This document shows positions 35,679 through 47,110 of a stretch of DNA of 64,000 nt, one piece after another. The translations under genes and the position numbers were made by a program. The DNA comes from Edolisoma coerulescens (taxonomy: Eukaryota > Chordata > Aves > Passeriformes > Campephagidae). The DNA lies in the NCBI GenBank assembly GCA_013397115.1, contig VWZW01001018.1:1080011-1144010 (forward strand), in the 5' to 3' direction. The stretch's first letter is position 1. Every line of letters starts with the position of its first letter. Under the pieces are notes generated by a model. That model was not told where the DNA came from and made no database searches. It saw nothing but the letters and a program-made list of their open reading frames with translations.

Positions 35679-38600
35679 CTTGAGAGCTTAACTCCAGCAG
35701 AAGCATCTCAGCACTGAATGAGAAATCATAGGCAAGATGGAAATAGGCTGTCAGTCTTTGAAGGTGAAGATAAGCCGTTTATGTTTTATGCAGTAGAAAA
35801 GCAGATTCATCTGAAGAATACAAAGGGAGAGGTAAAATAAATTAAATTATATTTGTTGCAGAACTGTGATTTAGACTATCAGACTGACAGGCTTGGTCTG
35901 GCAGGAAAAGGAATTGAGCGATGAGCTTGTGATAGCTGAATGTTTAAGCTAAACAGGTATGAAATTAGCTAAGCTTTAGTGGTTTTTTTTGTTTGTTTGT
36001 TTTGGGTTGTGGGGGGTATTTTGGGTGTGTGGTTTTTTGTTTAGTTGGTTTTGGTTTGGTTTGGTTTTAATTTGCAAAATTAGTCCCCACAACTTATACA
36101 GCAGTTTGGGTGAAGGTCTAAGTAGGTCTGAGTCCAGTGTGTAGCACAGTGGTTATTGGTCCCGAGTGGAAAACAGAATGGAGAGGGCAGTAAGTTGTGC
36201 TGGAGGTACAAGGAAATTTTTATTTCAGTTTATGAAGTTTGGTGTAGAGGTCACCCTTGACAGGAGTCAGTATCTATGCCAAACACATCAGTTTGGAGAG
36301 AAGGAGACAAATGTGAGGTAGAGAGACAGACCTGTGAGTTACAAGCACGGTGAGATTTGTGTTTGCACCAATAAAACAGGGAGGAAGAAGAGATCTTTGC
36401 ATGGGGAGAAAAAAGGGCTGATGCCCAGCAGGATTCAGGTGATTTCTGGTGAGGTGAAAAATGTCACGAGTGGCAGGTGAGCACCAAGTTCAGAGAAAAT
36501 GGAGTAGATCCATAGCTGTGTGTTGAGTGAACAGGGGAGAATGAAGAAAGCTTCAAGCCAGGTAAAATCTGAGATTTTGAGGAATATTTACTGTTTTTAT
36601 TATAGGATATAGAACACTCTATAATATATGTTGTCTATAATAATTATTTTGATATATTTATTAAAAAATGTGTAGGAGTGAGAGACAAGACCTACAGGAA
36701 CAATGATTAGGGAAAAGTCAAATGGGTGGTGAGTAAAGTCGCAGAAAAGTTACGAGTTGGGCAGTAGGGAACAGCAAAGGGACTAGAAGCAGTCAGTATG
36801 TGCAGGAGAAAATATGGATATGGAAGCTGCTAACTCTGCTATTTGAAGTGCTTTGATTAATGCTTGTATTTCTTTTACAGAAACATGGCCTTTTTTACCT
36901 CTAAAGATTAGTTGATTAATCATATTGCTACCTGTTTCACAGCTTACAGAAACCATGTCTTGCTTGTCTTTGGTTCTTAAAACAGCGGTTCACACTGAAT
37001 AAAGAAATACAGTAATAGCATTAAAACAGAAATATTAACATCCAAATTCACTCAGAAGTCCAATATTTTGCAATATGAGTACATCCAGCAGTTATTTCAT
37101 CTTTACAAAATAACCAAACCAAGTATTGCCCATGCTAAAAAAGCAGCACACCCCCAAACATTAAAAAATATCCTGGACTTCAAATAGGCTAGCACAGTAA
37201 CATTGCTACATCAAGAGCTTGGGGGCTTGAAGAGTTAGGTATGTCGCTTACTACTCAATCTTAATTTGTCCTACCTGTACAGAGGGTATAAATTTTAATA
37301 ATGGATTTATGTGCCCTGTGATGATTAATGAAGTAACCAGAAAATATATCTAGACTTCTCCACTCAACTTCAGCTGTTCTTCTAGTCAACACATGCTAGA
37401 TTCCCCATAAAGTCCTCATTTCCCTTTACTCAGACAAAACGATCCACAGCGACTTGCTGAAATTGCCTGTCTTGACTTCGTTGTTTAAAGTCTGTATTCC
37501 CAAAACCCAGGACAAGTTGACAGCTTTTCCCAGCTGAGGTGCTGGTGGGGTTGAGGCCAAAGCCAGGTGCCACGCTGCTCCCTCTGGGAGCACGTCTGTG
37601 AGATGGGTGCCTGCAGGGCTGGGAGGCCAGCAAGGCATCCGGTGACACCGAGGTACTTCCAGCTTTATGGAGCTGCTGAACAGCGTTTTTCAGGTCACAG
37701 CTTCAACGTAGCTGCTTAAGGATCGCCAGCAGGTTTTTAGCTCTCGCCATTGCCTTCGTGGGCATATGGAAGATTGCCGTTTGCATTTTTAGTTATTTAT
37801 TTATCACAAAATAGAATGCTAAGAACAGAGCTTGGTAAAACGCCTGCTTATCTTATGGAAAAACTTGTCTGAGCTCTGTGTGATGATGTGTTTGTGTGGC
37901 GTGGGTGAACAGGACAAAATAACTGCATTTTACTAAGCTTTTTTTCATACATGCAGGAGCTGCTGGTGGATGGTTACTTAAGGTTATGTCACTTAGAAGG
38001 CGGCACTTCTACTAACATCAACTCATGACAGGGCATAATATTTTTATAACATTACATCAGGTGTTTAATTTCAAGACTGAACCATTTTAGTTGAACTGGG
38101 AGAGTGAAAATGCGATCTGCATTGCCATCTACTGGATTTCTAAGGAAGTACAAAATATAATTTCATACTACGTTTAAAGTCATTTAAAATGTAACTGTGC
38201 ATGAAAGAGACATAAATCTTTATCAAAATTTTATAAAATCTGTGCAGACAGAGCATAAATATGAAAATGCACCATTTTTAAGCTTTCTACTCTTCAGCAT
38301 ACATGTGCAAATATTTTAGATAGGTATTTAAAACAGCAAAATAGAATTTAAAACGTATGAATTTAAAACAGTAAAAGAAGCATTAATATAGTCTGCTAAA
38401 AAATTAAAGTTTTGAATTGTAATTCCAACAATTTAAATAATAAGAAATTCAGTAATAAAAAAATAAATATACATCTTGGTCCAGCTCCAAAGAACCCAGC
38501 AGCACAAATGATAATTTCTCTGTGGCTTGATGTAACACTTTTTGGTCAGTCAATGTTATAAATGGCCTCAATGTTCATTGTTTGTCCTCCTAATGATATC

Positions 38601-38849
38601 AGTGAGCTGTTTGAAAGGTTTAAGTTATGTAAGGTATTTATCACAAGTGTTCTCCAAGGCTTACAGGTTTTGTTAAGTATATGAAGATGTGAGTAAAGCT
38701 TTGACAGTGTAAACTAGTAAAAAAATTACTGATAGGCAATTCTTCAAAGTAAAATACTGAATATTCAAATGAAAATGTGGTACCTGTGTAACACAGCTGA
38801 AGCAAGTTTTTTTGTGAAATGCCTTTGCAAAAAAATACAGAGGAAGCCA
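35679..38849 (+). other. RIMS1 intronic sequence with G/T-rich tract and a GC-richer patch
   Basis: A G/T-only-like stretch lies at about 35983-36070 (GTTT and GGTTT repeats, with a G6 run). 37440-37770 is richer in G+C with about eleven CpGs but no recognisable gene; two 70-codon minus frames there are in conflicting phases. The rest is AT-rich. A CTCF-like motif at 38123-38135 is listed separately. Confidence 0.45.
38123..38135 (-). promoter_or_regulatory. Candidate CTCF core motif
   Basis: CCAGTAGATGGCA on the minus strand fits the core CTCF consensus CCASYAGRKGGC. Motif match only; sites of this length also occur by chance. Confidence 0.3.
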
Positions 38850-39350
38850 TCATGTTTTCTTGGAGAAAAAAACACTAGCAACCTGAACATCTGTTGAGTT
38901 ATATGTATGTTGTAAAAGTGAACAGGTTAAGTCCTTCGCTGTAGACATGCAAACTGTGTATTGGTTTTTGTGCACTATGGGTGGTGATGCTGACCTCTCG
39001 TGCGTGCGGTAAAGTCCCGAGGCTGATGTCCTTCTCCAAGCAGTCTCTTCCAGTATTTTAGCAACAGAAGAATGTGGTTTGATCATAGGAGATGTTATGT
39101 GCCCAAAGATTCTCCCATGGTGGGATCTTTTTTTGATCATGCATATGTGCCACGCGTGAGAGTGTGAAATAGCAGCACCCTCCCCAGCCACGTCAGCTCG
39201 TGTGGATGAAGCTCTTTTGTTAAGAGTGGTGGGAGGTCTGCACAGGAAGTGAAATACTGCAATAATGTCTCTGAGTAAGCTAATCCTCCAAGTGCCATTC
39301 ACCTCAGTAGCAGAACCAGATGAATGTTCAGGTGCATGATGCAAAATCAT
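38850..39350 (-). other. Unrecognised 166-codon open frame
   Basis: The longest ATG-initiated open frame outside repeats. The predicted protein is histidine- and serine-rich, with no domain, signal peptide or membrane segment that I recognise and no visible promoter. Most likely a chance frame in a slightly GC-richer patch. Confidence 0.2.
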
Positions 39351-42300
39351 GTGGATATATGCATGTATCCCCCTTACACAGTAGTCTGGTTGCTCTTTCT
39401 GTAGGAGGGGATTGAATTGGTATCTGCCTCAAGGGTCTGCCAAGCCATTGTATCAGATGCTGTTATTAGGTCTTTAGCCTAACCTTTAGGTGCTTGTCTA
39501 CATTAAGGAATATTTAATAGATTTAAATTTTCCTTGCATCTGATGAAAATGTGCTCAATAGGCTGGAAGTTAAGGAGCAAATCAAAACCAACGGTCTGTA
39601 TTACAGATCTTGCTTAATACTTAATATACTTCTATATATAGCAAAACTATTGAGAGGGATTGCTGCCACCATTATAGAATAGTCAGAGATACAGAGACCT
39701 AGCTTTTTGCTCAAAAATGTATGAGAGGTGGTTAAAAAAAGAGCCAATTGAACCAGACCTGCTGTGAGCTGGGTAAGATTCTTTCTGCTCTGTGAAATGT
39801 GCAGTCATTTTCTCCAATTCCATTCTTGCTGTAGATAAAATGTCAGAGTTTCCCCCGTAGTGCCGTGTATGATATGCAAGATAAAGGTTTCAAACCCCTC
39901 ATACTAAAATGTGTCTTGCATGGATGCAGAAATTAACAAATCTATAAACAAGTGATACTTATTTATAAAGAACTTCAGTCTCATCTCACTTAAGTTTTGC
40001 CCAGTTGGTAGCATGTTCATCTGCCTCTTGGTGCACACAGAAAGACAAAACATAATTGTATTAATACTCCTCATAAGCTTCATATGAGATAGAAAAAATT
40101 CAAATGTAGACAGTCTAATTGGAAAAGAATGGGAAGAGGGGTAGTGCTTGCTGTTATCTTCCCTTTCCATGTTAGTGAACAGCCAGGGCTTTTGGTTTTA
40201 CTTTAGGGGAGGAGAACTGAATTCAGTTTCCATGGTTTCATTTTTTAATAGAATATTTGATGTAATAAGAAATTTACCTACAGACCTCTCCATTACTTAA
40301 TTGCATTCTTTAAGCTGGTTATTATAAAAATTCCTGAATGTCTTCAGTTGTTTTTATGCATTATAAATGCGCAGCTGTGTGAGATAAGTTAATTCATATG
40401 TGTAATCCAGCTATATGGCCAAAAGTATTAAGTTTCTCCAGTATTTTGCCTAATTCTTTGACCTACTTTTCTCAGCTCATTCAATACTGCAAAGGTTTTT
40501 TAAGCAGGTTAGTAAAAAAATAAAATAAAACCCCTTGCTGCTCCTGCCAAGCTTTTTATTAGCATAAAGCACTAAGTATAATGCATCATGTTTGTATTTA
40601 GGGAGAATAGATTATTTGGCTGCTTAGCTTTACTGTTGCTGCATTCTCACTAGGATGCACCCATGTGAAGTTACTGGTTTTAGTGTGAGGGCTGGTTGAT
40701 TTATGTATTTACAAGCTATAATATTCCTGTCCAACTGAATTATGTCTATTTTACCACAATTCCTGTGAGTTGAATTGTCATTTTTTAGGCTTGAATACCA
40801 TGTTGAAGTAAAAATATCCATTTCACCAAAACAGCATACAAAGAACACTGATTACTTACATCTTAAAAGTCCAGACAAGTTCACCACGCACAAACACAAA
40901 CACACACAAGCCCACAGAAACATGGAATTGTGTCACTAAAAATACACTGGTTAAATGGCGTGAGTCTCAGTGCTAATTAAGGAAGTAGGTAGCTCAAAAC
41001 AGGGAGCAGAGGTAAAGGATTATCACCAAGACCTCTACGGACAGCACACCTACTGTTTCCCTTTATTAAACTCAAGATTCCCTGTTTCTATTCATGATCT
41101 GTGTTGCTGCTTATGATTTTTTAAATGTTATCCATGGAGATGTAGACTTGAAGCAACATCTGGAAAAGCCTGCATTCTACATAGCACGGTGCAAGTTGTG
41201 CCCCACTGGACTCTCCTACTTAGGCTGTCTGAGGTCTTTGCCCAAGCTCATGACAATAAAGGTCAGGAATTGTGGTGCTGTCCTGCTGCACCTACAGAAA
41301 TGTTTCTTTCTTGTATGATTTGATGACTAATAAGATAGTTAACAGCTAAAATACAATCCTTTTAAGTTAAGCTTCATGGTGGAGTAAATGAAGCTTCACA
41401 GCAGCTGAGCTTTGTGCTGCTTTAAATAGGATGATCCAGCTCTTTACTGGTCTCTTTAATTTCTGGCTTTGGGAGCTCATGTCCTACATTCCTCCCAGGT
41501 CTCCAGAAGCAAAATGATGGGAAAATAATTTTTTTTCCTTTTTTGGAGGAGAATTAGTTTTCTGTTGATTCAAGTTCAAGTCCATGGGTTAGGCCACTGA
41601 GAGGGATCTGGTGAACACTGAAATTGGTGCCTAAGGACCAGTTGCAGTATGCAGCCAGGATCAGGAGAGTATCTGGATTTCCCCTTTTGGAAATGCCCGG
41701 AACTTTGGATAGTTTCCCTCTGAAATGTCATCTTTGCCAGGAACGTTTCATAGAAACGAAAAGGAGAACGTTTTTTTCCTCAGGGTAAATATAATAATGA
41801 TAAGAAAGATTTTATCACTGAGCATTTAATTATTATTATTATTCCTGAGTTATAGAAGCGGGAGTGAAGGCCAGAGGGCTGTGTTCTCTTCCCTGAGCTG
41901 TGATTAGGAGGTGGGTCTGTTGTGTAGCAGCCAATTGGTGGGCATAGGGTCAGTGTGTTTGCTATTTGGGGCAGCTGGAGGAGAAGTGCTGCTTTGAACA
42001 CCAGTCTTCGTCGTAGAAACCTCTGTACCTGCTAATGCTTCTATGTACTCCTACAGCTAAGCTGGAAGAAATATCTGTAATGATGGATAGCAAACCTGAA
42101 GTAGTCTCTCATACTTAACAAGAGAAAACACAACAGATTGTAAATATAGAGGTTTGAAATAAAAAGACGTTCTCATAGTCCTGTAAGATCAGTGTGATTG
42201 TAGACCGTGTTTTGAAATATTTATTGTATGTGTTAGTAATCTAGATTTTCAAAGCGCTGAAACTGAAGATTGATTTACATATTTTGATAGCACCTGATGT

Positions 42301-42651
42301 ATAAATTAAGTTGGTTAAAAAGAAATGTAAATTTGATCACACAATTATTTCTTTTATTCAGTACATGGTAGACAATTTTGTTTAATATATGCATTTGGAT
42401 CAATTTCTGGTCAAGTGAAATGATTTTCTTGTAACCTTTGAAGTAAACCTTCAAGAATAAAGATGTCTATTATTTTTTTTCCTTTAGATTGCCCTATACA
42501 GTCTTCTATGTGCAGTGTGTATTTGGTATGAGGTACATATAGTATTGTAAACAGGCCCAGAGCATTAGGTAGAGTTGCAAACTGAAAGAAATACAGAGTA
42601 GTAGTCTTTCCTCCTATTGGTGCTATATAAACTTCTTTCTCATCTATGCAG
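39351..42651 (+). other. RIMS1: RIMS1 intron leading to the zinc-finger exon
   Basis: AT-rich intron with an A/C-rich stretch at about 40887-40917 and an (ATT)n run near 41828-41840. It ends at the acceptor TATGCAG just before 42652. An antisense frame of 149 codons (42411-42860) is the shadow of the exon. Confidence 0.65.
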
Positions 42652-42865
42652 GAGGTTGCATCAACAATTTGAAAGCTATAAAGAGCAAGTAAGAAAGATA
42701 GGGGAAGAAGCCCGCCGTTACCAGGGAGAGCACAAGGATGATGCTCCAACATGTGGAATCTGTCATAAAACAAAGTTTGCAGATGGTTGTGGCCATTTAT
42801 GCTCTTATTGCCGGACCAAGTTCTGTGCTCGATGTGGAGGTCGTGTCTCTCTGCGATCAAACAAT
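42652..42865 (+). CDS. RIMS1: RIMS1 exon: linker helix and N-terminal zinc finger
   Basis: Internal coding exon of a RIM presynaptic active-zone scaffold. RIM proteins bind Rab3/Rab27 on vesicles through N-terminal helices and Munc13 through a zinc finger, and so act in vesicle docking and priming. The exon has 214 bp: one leading base completing a split codon, then 71 codons ending in phase 0. It encodes a charged helix (FESYKEQVRKIGEEARRYQ), the conserved EHKDDAPT stretch, and three CxxC pairs of the zinc finger (CGIC at 42752-42763, CSYC, CARC), ending SLRSNN. The acceptor is a pyrimidine-containing tract ending TATGCAG; the donor is a strong GTAAGT. The fourth Cys pair (CNLC in the family) lies in a later exon outside the window. 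FESYKEQVRKIGEE and GHLCSYCRTKF fit RIM1 better than RIM2, from memory of the family. Translation past 42865 runs into intron. Confidence 0.94.
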
Positions 42866-44505
42866 GTAAGTCTTCTGATGCGTACTTTTAAGAAAAAGCC
42901 TCCTTGACATTGCCATGCTGCAGATTGTTCACCTTAAGTTTGGTATTTCGTGCTTCATTTTTCTTAAGTGTTTCATTCATTGCTTCATTACGAGGTGTGT
43001 ATCATGCAAGTAAATCAATGTAAAATCATACAAGTAAAACAATGTATTTAATGATTGCTAAGGTACTTGGGAATCACAGTTAATTAAAGCAAAAGAATAA
43101 TAGTGCCTAGTTCTACAGAGTGACAGCTTGAAGAAAATACTTGTTTTTCATAGAATGAAAGAAGAAACCCTTTTGCTCAGGTACAACTCCACATTAATAA
43201 ATTTTTATTGAAGCCTCATTTAATGTTACGTTTTTTATTTTCATAGAGCTTTTCATAAAAATTTATAGATTACTTTTACATGAGATCAGTCAATTTTTTG
43301 ATTGGAAAAAAAAACCCATCCACTTTTCTTAGCACAGTGAAAGTGTTATGCCAATTTATTTTAAATTTATTTAAAGAATAAAACTACAGATTAATCTGGA
43401 ATAAGTATCCTACTTTCAGGCAGGTGAGCTGAATCGTTCTCCCTCTGATCTGCATGAGTTAGCTGCAGTAGCTTTCCACAAAACCAAATGATATCCAAGA
43501 GTACTCTCTGGTCAGTCAGTCCATTCCAAGCCTCTGGCTACTTGCTTCTACACAAGCAGAGGGATCTAAATTTGGAATACTGTTATCTAGTGGTTATTTT
43601 TGTCTGGTCATCGAGGACTATGGTGTGTTATAAAACATTTTACGCATCTCTTTTTATTACATTAATAGTTTTGTTACCTGTCATGAGATGAGGTAACTTT
43701 CTCCTATGGCTTTAAGATGCCAGGCTTTTGTAGAGTAAATTTATCGGTGCTCTTGGTATCAACAGAAATTCACTTAACATAGATTTTGTAGCAGATAATC
43801 ATGTTCACAAGGGAACTAGTTTGCGGCCTTTTCACTTTCCTTAAGATGGGCATCAACTGAATAGGCCTTCTGAAGTTTCATGAAAACCAAAAATAACCTC
43901 CCAGAAAGATGCGTTTCATGTTTGTTTTAGAAGTTTTCCATAGTCTCAATGTGCTTGTGAGTCCATTGAATTAAATTCACATTCTGAAGAAAACTGTGTG
44001 GGAATTGTACGAAAATTTGCATGTATTAATATATTAGTAAAAATAGATGCATTACATTGTGTCACCTGTAGGTGGTGTCATTAGAGCAAGTCTCTGAAAA
44101 TAGTTTACTTTGATCTATTACATTATTCTGTTAATGAGTGCATGTGATACAGCTTGTCTTTACTCAGAAAAAAAATTGCATATATATTTTAAGCATTTTT
44201 CACCCACTGTTTCAAGTCACAGAAATGGAAGAGTGTCAATTCATTTGTAACTTGCATTTTGTTTCTTATATTGTTTATGCTTCTCTGGGTCAGGGTGGGG
44301 AAACATGTTTTCAACATATGCAGTAATGTCATCTTTTTATTTAAAGCTCTTTTTTTTCTTAATTTTATGTTTTTGTCTCTTCGTAGAGAGTTACTAGAAT
44401 TGCATTTCTTTGAAATCTGTCTATTAATACTTGCCTATTTTATTCTTTATCTCTTCTTTTTTTCTTTTCTCTTTTTATTCTGCTTCCTTGGATGCTTTCC
44501 CAAAG
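42866..44505 (+). other. RIMS1: RIMS1 intron between zinc-finger exon and microexon
   Basis: A 1640-bp AT-rich intron starting with GTAAGT. I see no recognisable transposon in it, in contrast to the repeat-bearing introns on either side. It contains ordinary A/T runs and, in the last 100 bases, the splice-regulatory tract listed separately. Confidence 0.7.
44401..44505 (+). promoter_or_regulatory. Polypyrimidine tract and UGC motifs before the microexon
   Basis: A T/C-rich stretch, densest at 44440-44485, ends in CCCAAAG at the acceptor. Two TGC triplets lie within 25 nt of the splice site. This arrangement is typical of nSR100/SRRM4-dependent neuronal microexons; regulation here is inferred from the motif layout only. 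Confidence 0.55.
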
Positions 44506-44517
44506 GAGGACAAAGTG
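44506..44517 (+). CDS. RIMS1: Probable RIMS1 microexon (Glu-Asp-Lys-Val)
   Basis: Twelve bases (GAG GAC AAA GTG) follow a polypyrimidine tract ending CCCAAAG and precede the donor-like GTTAGA. The preceding exon ends in phase 0 after SNN. As I recall them, vertebrate RIM1 proteins can read SNN-EDKV-VMWVCNLC, whereas RIM2 lacks the insert, so this matches in phase and sequence. The insert falls in the zinc-finger loop between the third and fourth Cys pairs. A 9-nt reading (44506-44514, donor GTGGTT) is possible but has a poorer donor. TGC motifs at 44481-44483 and 44493-44495, just upstream of the 3' splice site, resemble the UGC signals used by the neuronal microexon regulator SRRM4. Seen: phase, residues, splice dinucleotides, pyrimidine tract. 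Inferred: actual use and neuronal regulation. Confidence 0.75.
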
Positions 44518-46789
44518 GTTAGAATCCATGCTTTTTATAATTTATTATTATAATGTTATTAGTTAACTGGGATACATATTAATGTGAAAAACTGAACTGA
44601 AATTTCAAAATCATCCGCAGGGGACGGGGGGAAAAATAGGAATCCTAACACCCAGGCCCTACACATCCCTTAGCTGAACATAGGCCTTAAAGACAGCTCA
44701 ACAAGGAAACCCAAGATTGTTGTCAAAATTATGACAATAAAAAAAATTAAGAACTGAGAATTATTTATAGGCTAAGAAGTAGAGGAGGCAATAAAGTGTA
44801 ATAAAAATTTATTTCATAAATATGTCTTTAGTTAACAGTTTTGACTTTTTGCATGCGAGGGCCTTCCATCAGCTTCAGGAAATCTAATTGAGTATTTTAA
44901 TTGTAATTTTACATTGTTTTACATGGTTTGCTGTGTTTCGCTTTTGGCTGCAGCAGAAATTCAGGAAATTCTTGTAAAATCAGCTTTTTGATGTACATTT
45001 TGAATAATATATATAAGCAAACAAACTGGACCTAAGTATAATGAGCAAGGTGGAGTGAATCCTTTTTGAATGCATAGTTATCATTTGAAAAATCTGCAGA
45101 ACTTTTAGGATCAAGTAGATGCATATTCACCACTAGTGCCTGTGCCTTATCTCAAGTAGGTGAGGGTAGTGCCCCGTTCATCTCCGCAGCCTGTGCATGG
45201 CAGAAGAGGTGGCAGTGCTTGAACAGAACAGTGCGTGGCCATTTACTACCTCTTCTTGGGCAGCTCTGTGAAAGGTGGTAGTCCAGATTTTTAATGGGAG
45301 AATTGAGTGTGGAAATTAGCTAGCTTTTCTGACACCTCAGCTGGAACAAGTGTGAATTAATTACAATCCAGTGTAGTTTTTGATGTGTTCTTTGTTGAAT
45401 TATGCTTGTGATGTGAAGTAGGGTGATGCCCCCGTTCAAATACTAGCATACCTGTAAGCTGAAATTTAGTACTGTTCAACTCCCAGAGAAAATTATTTCT
45501 ATCACATCTGAGTATTGCAGTAGGATTTTTCTATGCCAGTAGTTTCTGAGAGCATGGCTGTTCTGCTAATGGCTATGAAATAGAACTGGCTACAGCTCAT
45601 TCCTGTGTTTTCTGTGGGGTACTCTGAGTAAAGTGCTAAAATAATCCAGTAGTTCTAGATATTTTACATTCTATCTAAATGGCTTAGGATAGAGTGAAAG
45701 AAGTTTCAGCTCGATACTGATTTCTTACTAAAGCAGTGCATCAATGCATCACTGATGCATCCACTGGAGTGTTTAAAACATTAGTGCCCTTGCAACAGCA
45801 TCTACTTTAGGGTCAGAAACAGCAAAGTGCTCAAGTGCCCTAAGTGCCATTTAGGTACAATTTAGCCACCTTGGTTTTGGAGAGTAATTCAGGTGAACCT
45901 CACCTGACCTCCTTATATGCTCGAAGCATCCTTCACCCTTCAATTTGAAACAAAAACTTGGCTACATAACAGAAATTGTGATAGTGTCTGCATGCAGGGG
46001 GGATTGTGTCTTCAATAGGGGACAGCTTAGGTGTTCATCTTTAAATAGTGTCACTTGGGATCCAGAAAACAGATTCCATGGCACTAAAGAACTCTGAAGA
46101 TGTGTTCTGAAGACATATCTGACTTGTCTGGATTGTCCTAAGTTCAATTAAATACATCCTTATTATTTGCACTTGTCTTAGTTTAGGTTTTGCTGTGTTG
46201 TACTCCAGGCCTCCACATGCCAAGAAAATGCTCTGATAATCATGTGTGAAAATAAATTCTATATGGTGTGATAAAGCTTCCCTACATCTCTTCAACAGCT
46301 AAAAAGTTAATGGTAGTCAGAGGGAAAGTATCCAATAATTAGTCCTGAATGTGTGAGAAACGTGGGGAAACACTTCTTTAAAGTACCATTGCTTTAGCAG
46401 TGCCTGTCTCTGAAAGTTAATGGAATATACAGAATTAATAATACATGCCTAGAAATAGCATGTTTTATAAGGTATAATTAATATAGAGCGACATGAGAAA
46501 AATATTATTTCTTAACTATTTTCAGTGGCTCAATATTCCAGACTAATTACATATGGCAAGTTTCATATCAGTGACTTTTAAAATGTATTTGTCCCTTAGT
46601 CTCCACATGGATTTTTACCACAGTAAGTTATATTCATACAAAACACATGCACCAAGTTTCTTCAGTTGAAGGGTGCATCATTTGGTAAGGATGATGAAGT
46701 AAGTGTGAATTACCAAAGTGTCAACTCAGGAAAAGTCAAGTGTTATCCTAGATTCGAGGTGTTTCCTGTAGAGTTGGAAAATTAATGAT
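44518..46789 (+). other. RIMS1: RIMS1 intron downstream of the microexon
   Basis: AT-rich intron beginning GTTAGA. It contains a 17-bp near-palindrome (45744-45760, ATGCATCA-C-TGATGCAT). No further exon recognised. Confidence 0.6.
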
Positions 46790-47110
46790 ACCTCATCTGG
46801 GATATTGTTTGCCATGTGTTACCCATCTTTGACAAACGCAAACTGTGATAGGCACAAAGAAAGTCAGTCAGAGGATGGTCCTGGAAATGGAGAGCTGCTC
46901 ATGTGAGAGAAGGCTAGAGAGATTAAGGGGACAAAAGCTAAAGCAATTATAGTTGATACCTGGAAGCATGGAATTAATATGTAGAAGTGCAGAAAATTTA
47001 AACAATAGGAGTAGTGGACAGTGAATACATGAGACCAAAGGGGTGCAACTTGGCCTTAAACACTCCTGGCTTGAAAAAAGATGTTTACAGTCATTAGAGT
47101 AAAGCCTTGA
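46790..47110 (+). mobile_element. Very degraded CR1-like LINE relic
   Basis: Pieces in CR1 order on the + strand: CATCTGGGATATTGTTTGCC (pattern of CTGGAATATTGTGT), a GAGAGAAGGCTAGAGAGATTAAGGGG segment, and GGGGTGCAACTTGGCCTTAAAC (pattern of the tail of ORF2). Identity is low and the boundaries are approximate. Confidence 0.45.

Noticed and set aside
42411..42860. 149-codon open frame on the minus strand
   Set aside because: It lies antisense over the RIMS1 zinc-finger exon, whose conserved + strand frame and splice sites explain the openness.
44506..44514. 9-nt version of the microexon (EDK, donor GTGGTT)
   Set aside because: Possible, but the GTTAGA donor after GTG is closer to consensus and gives EDKV followed by VMW, matching the remembered RIM1 sequence; kept as second choice.
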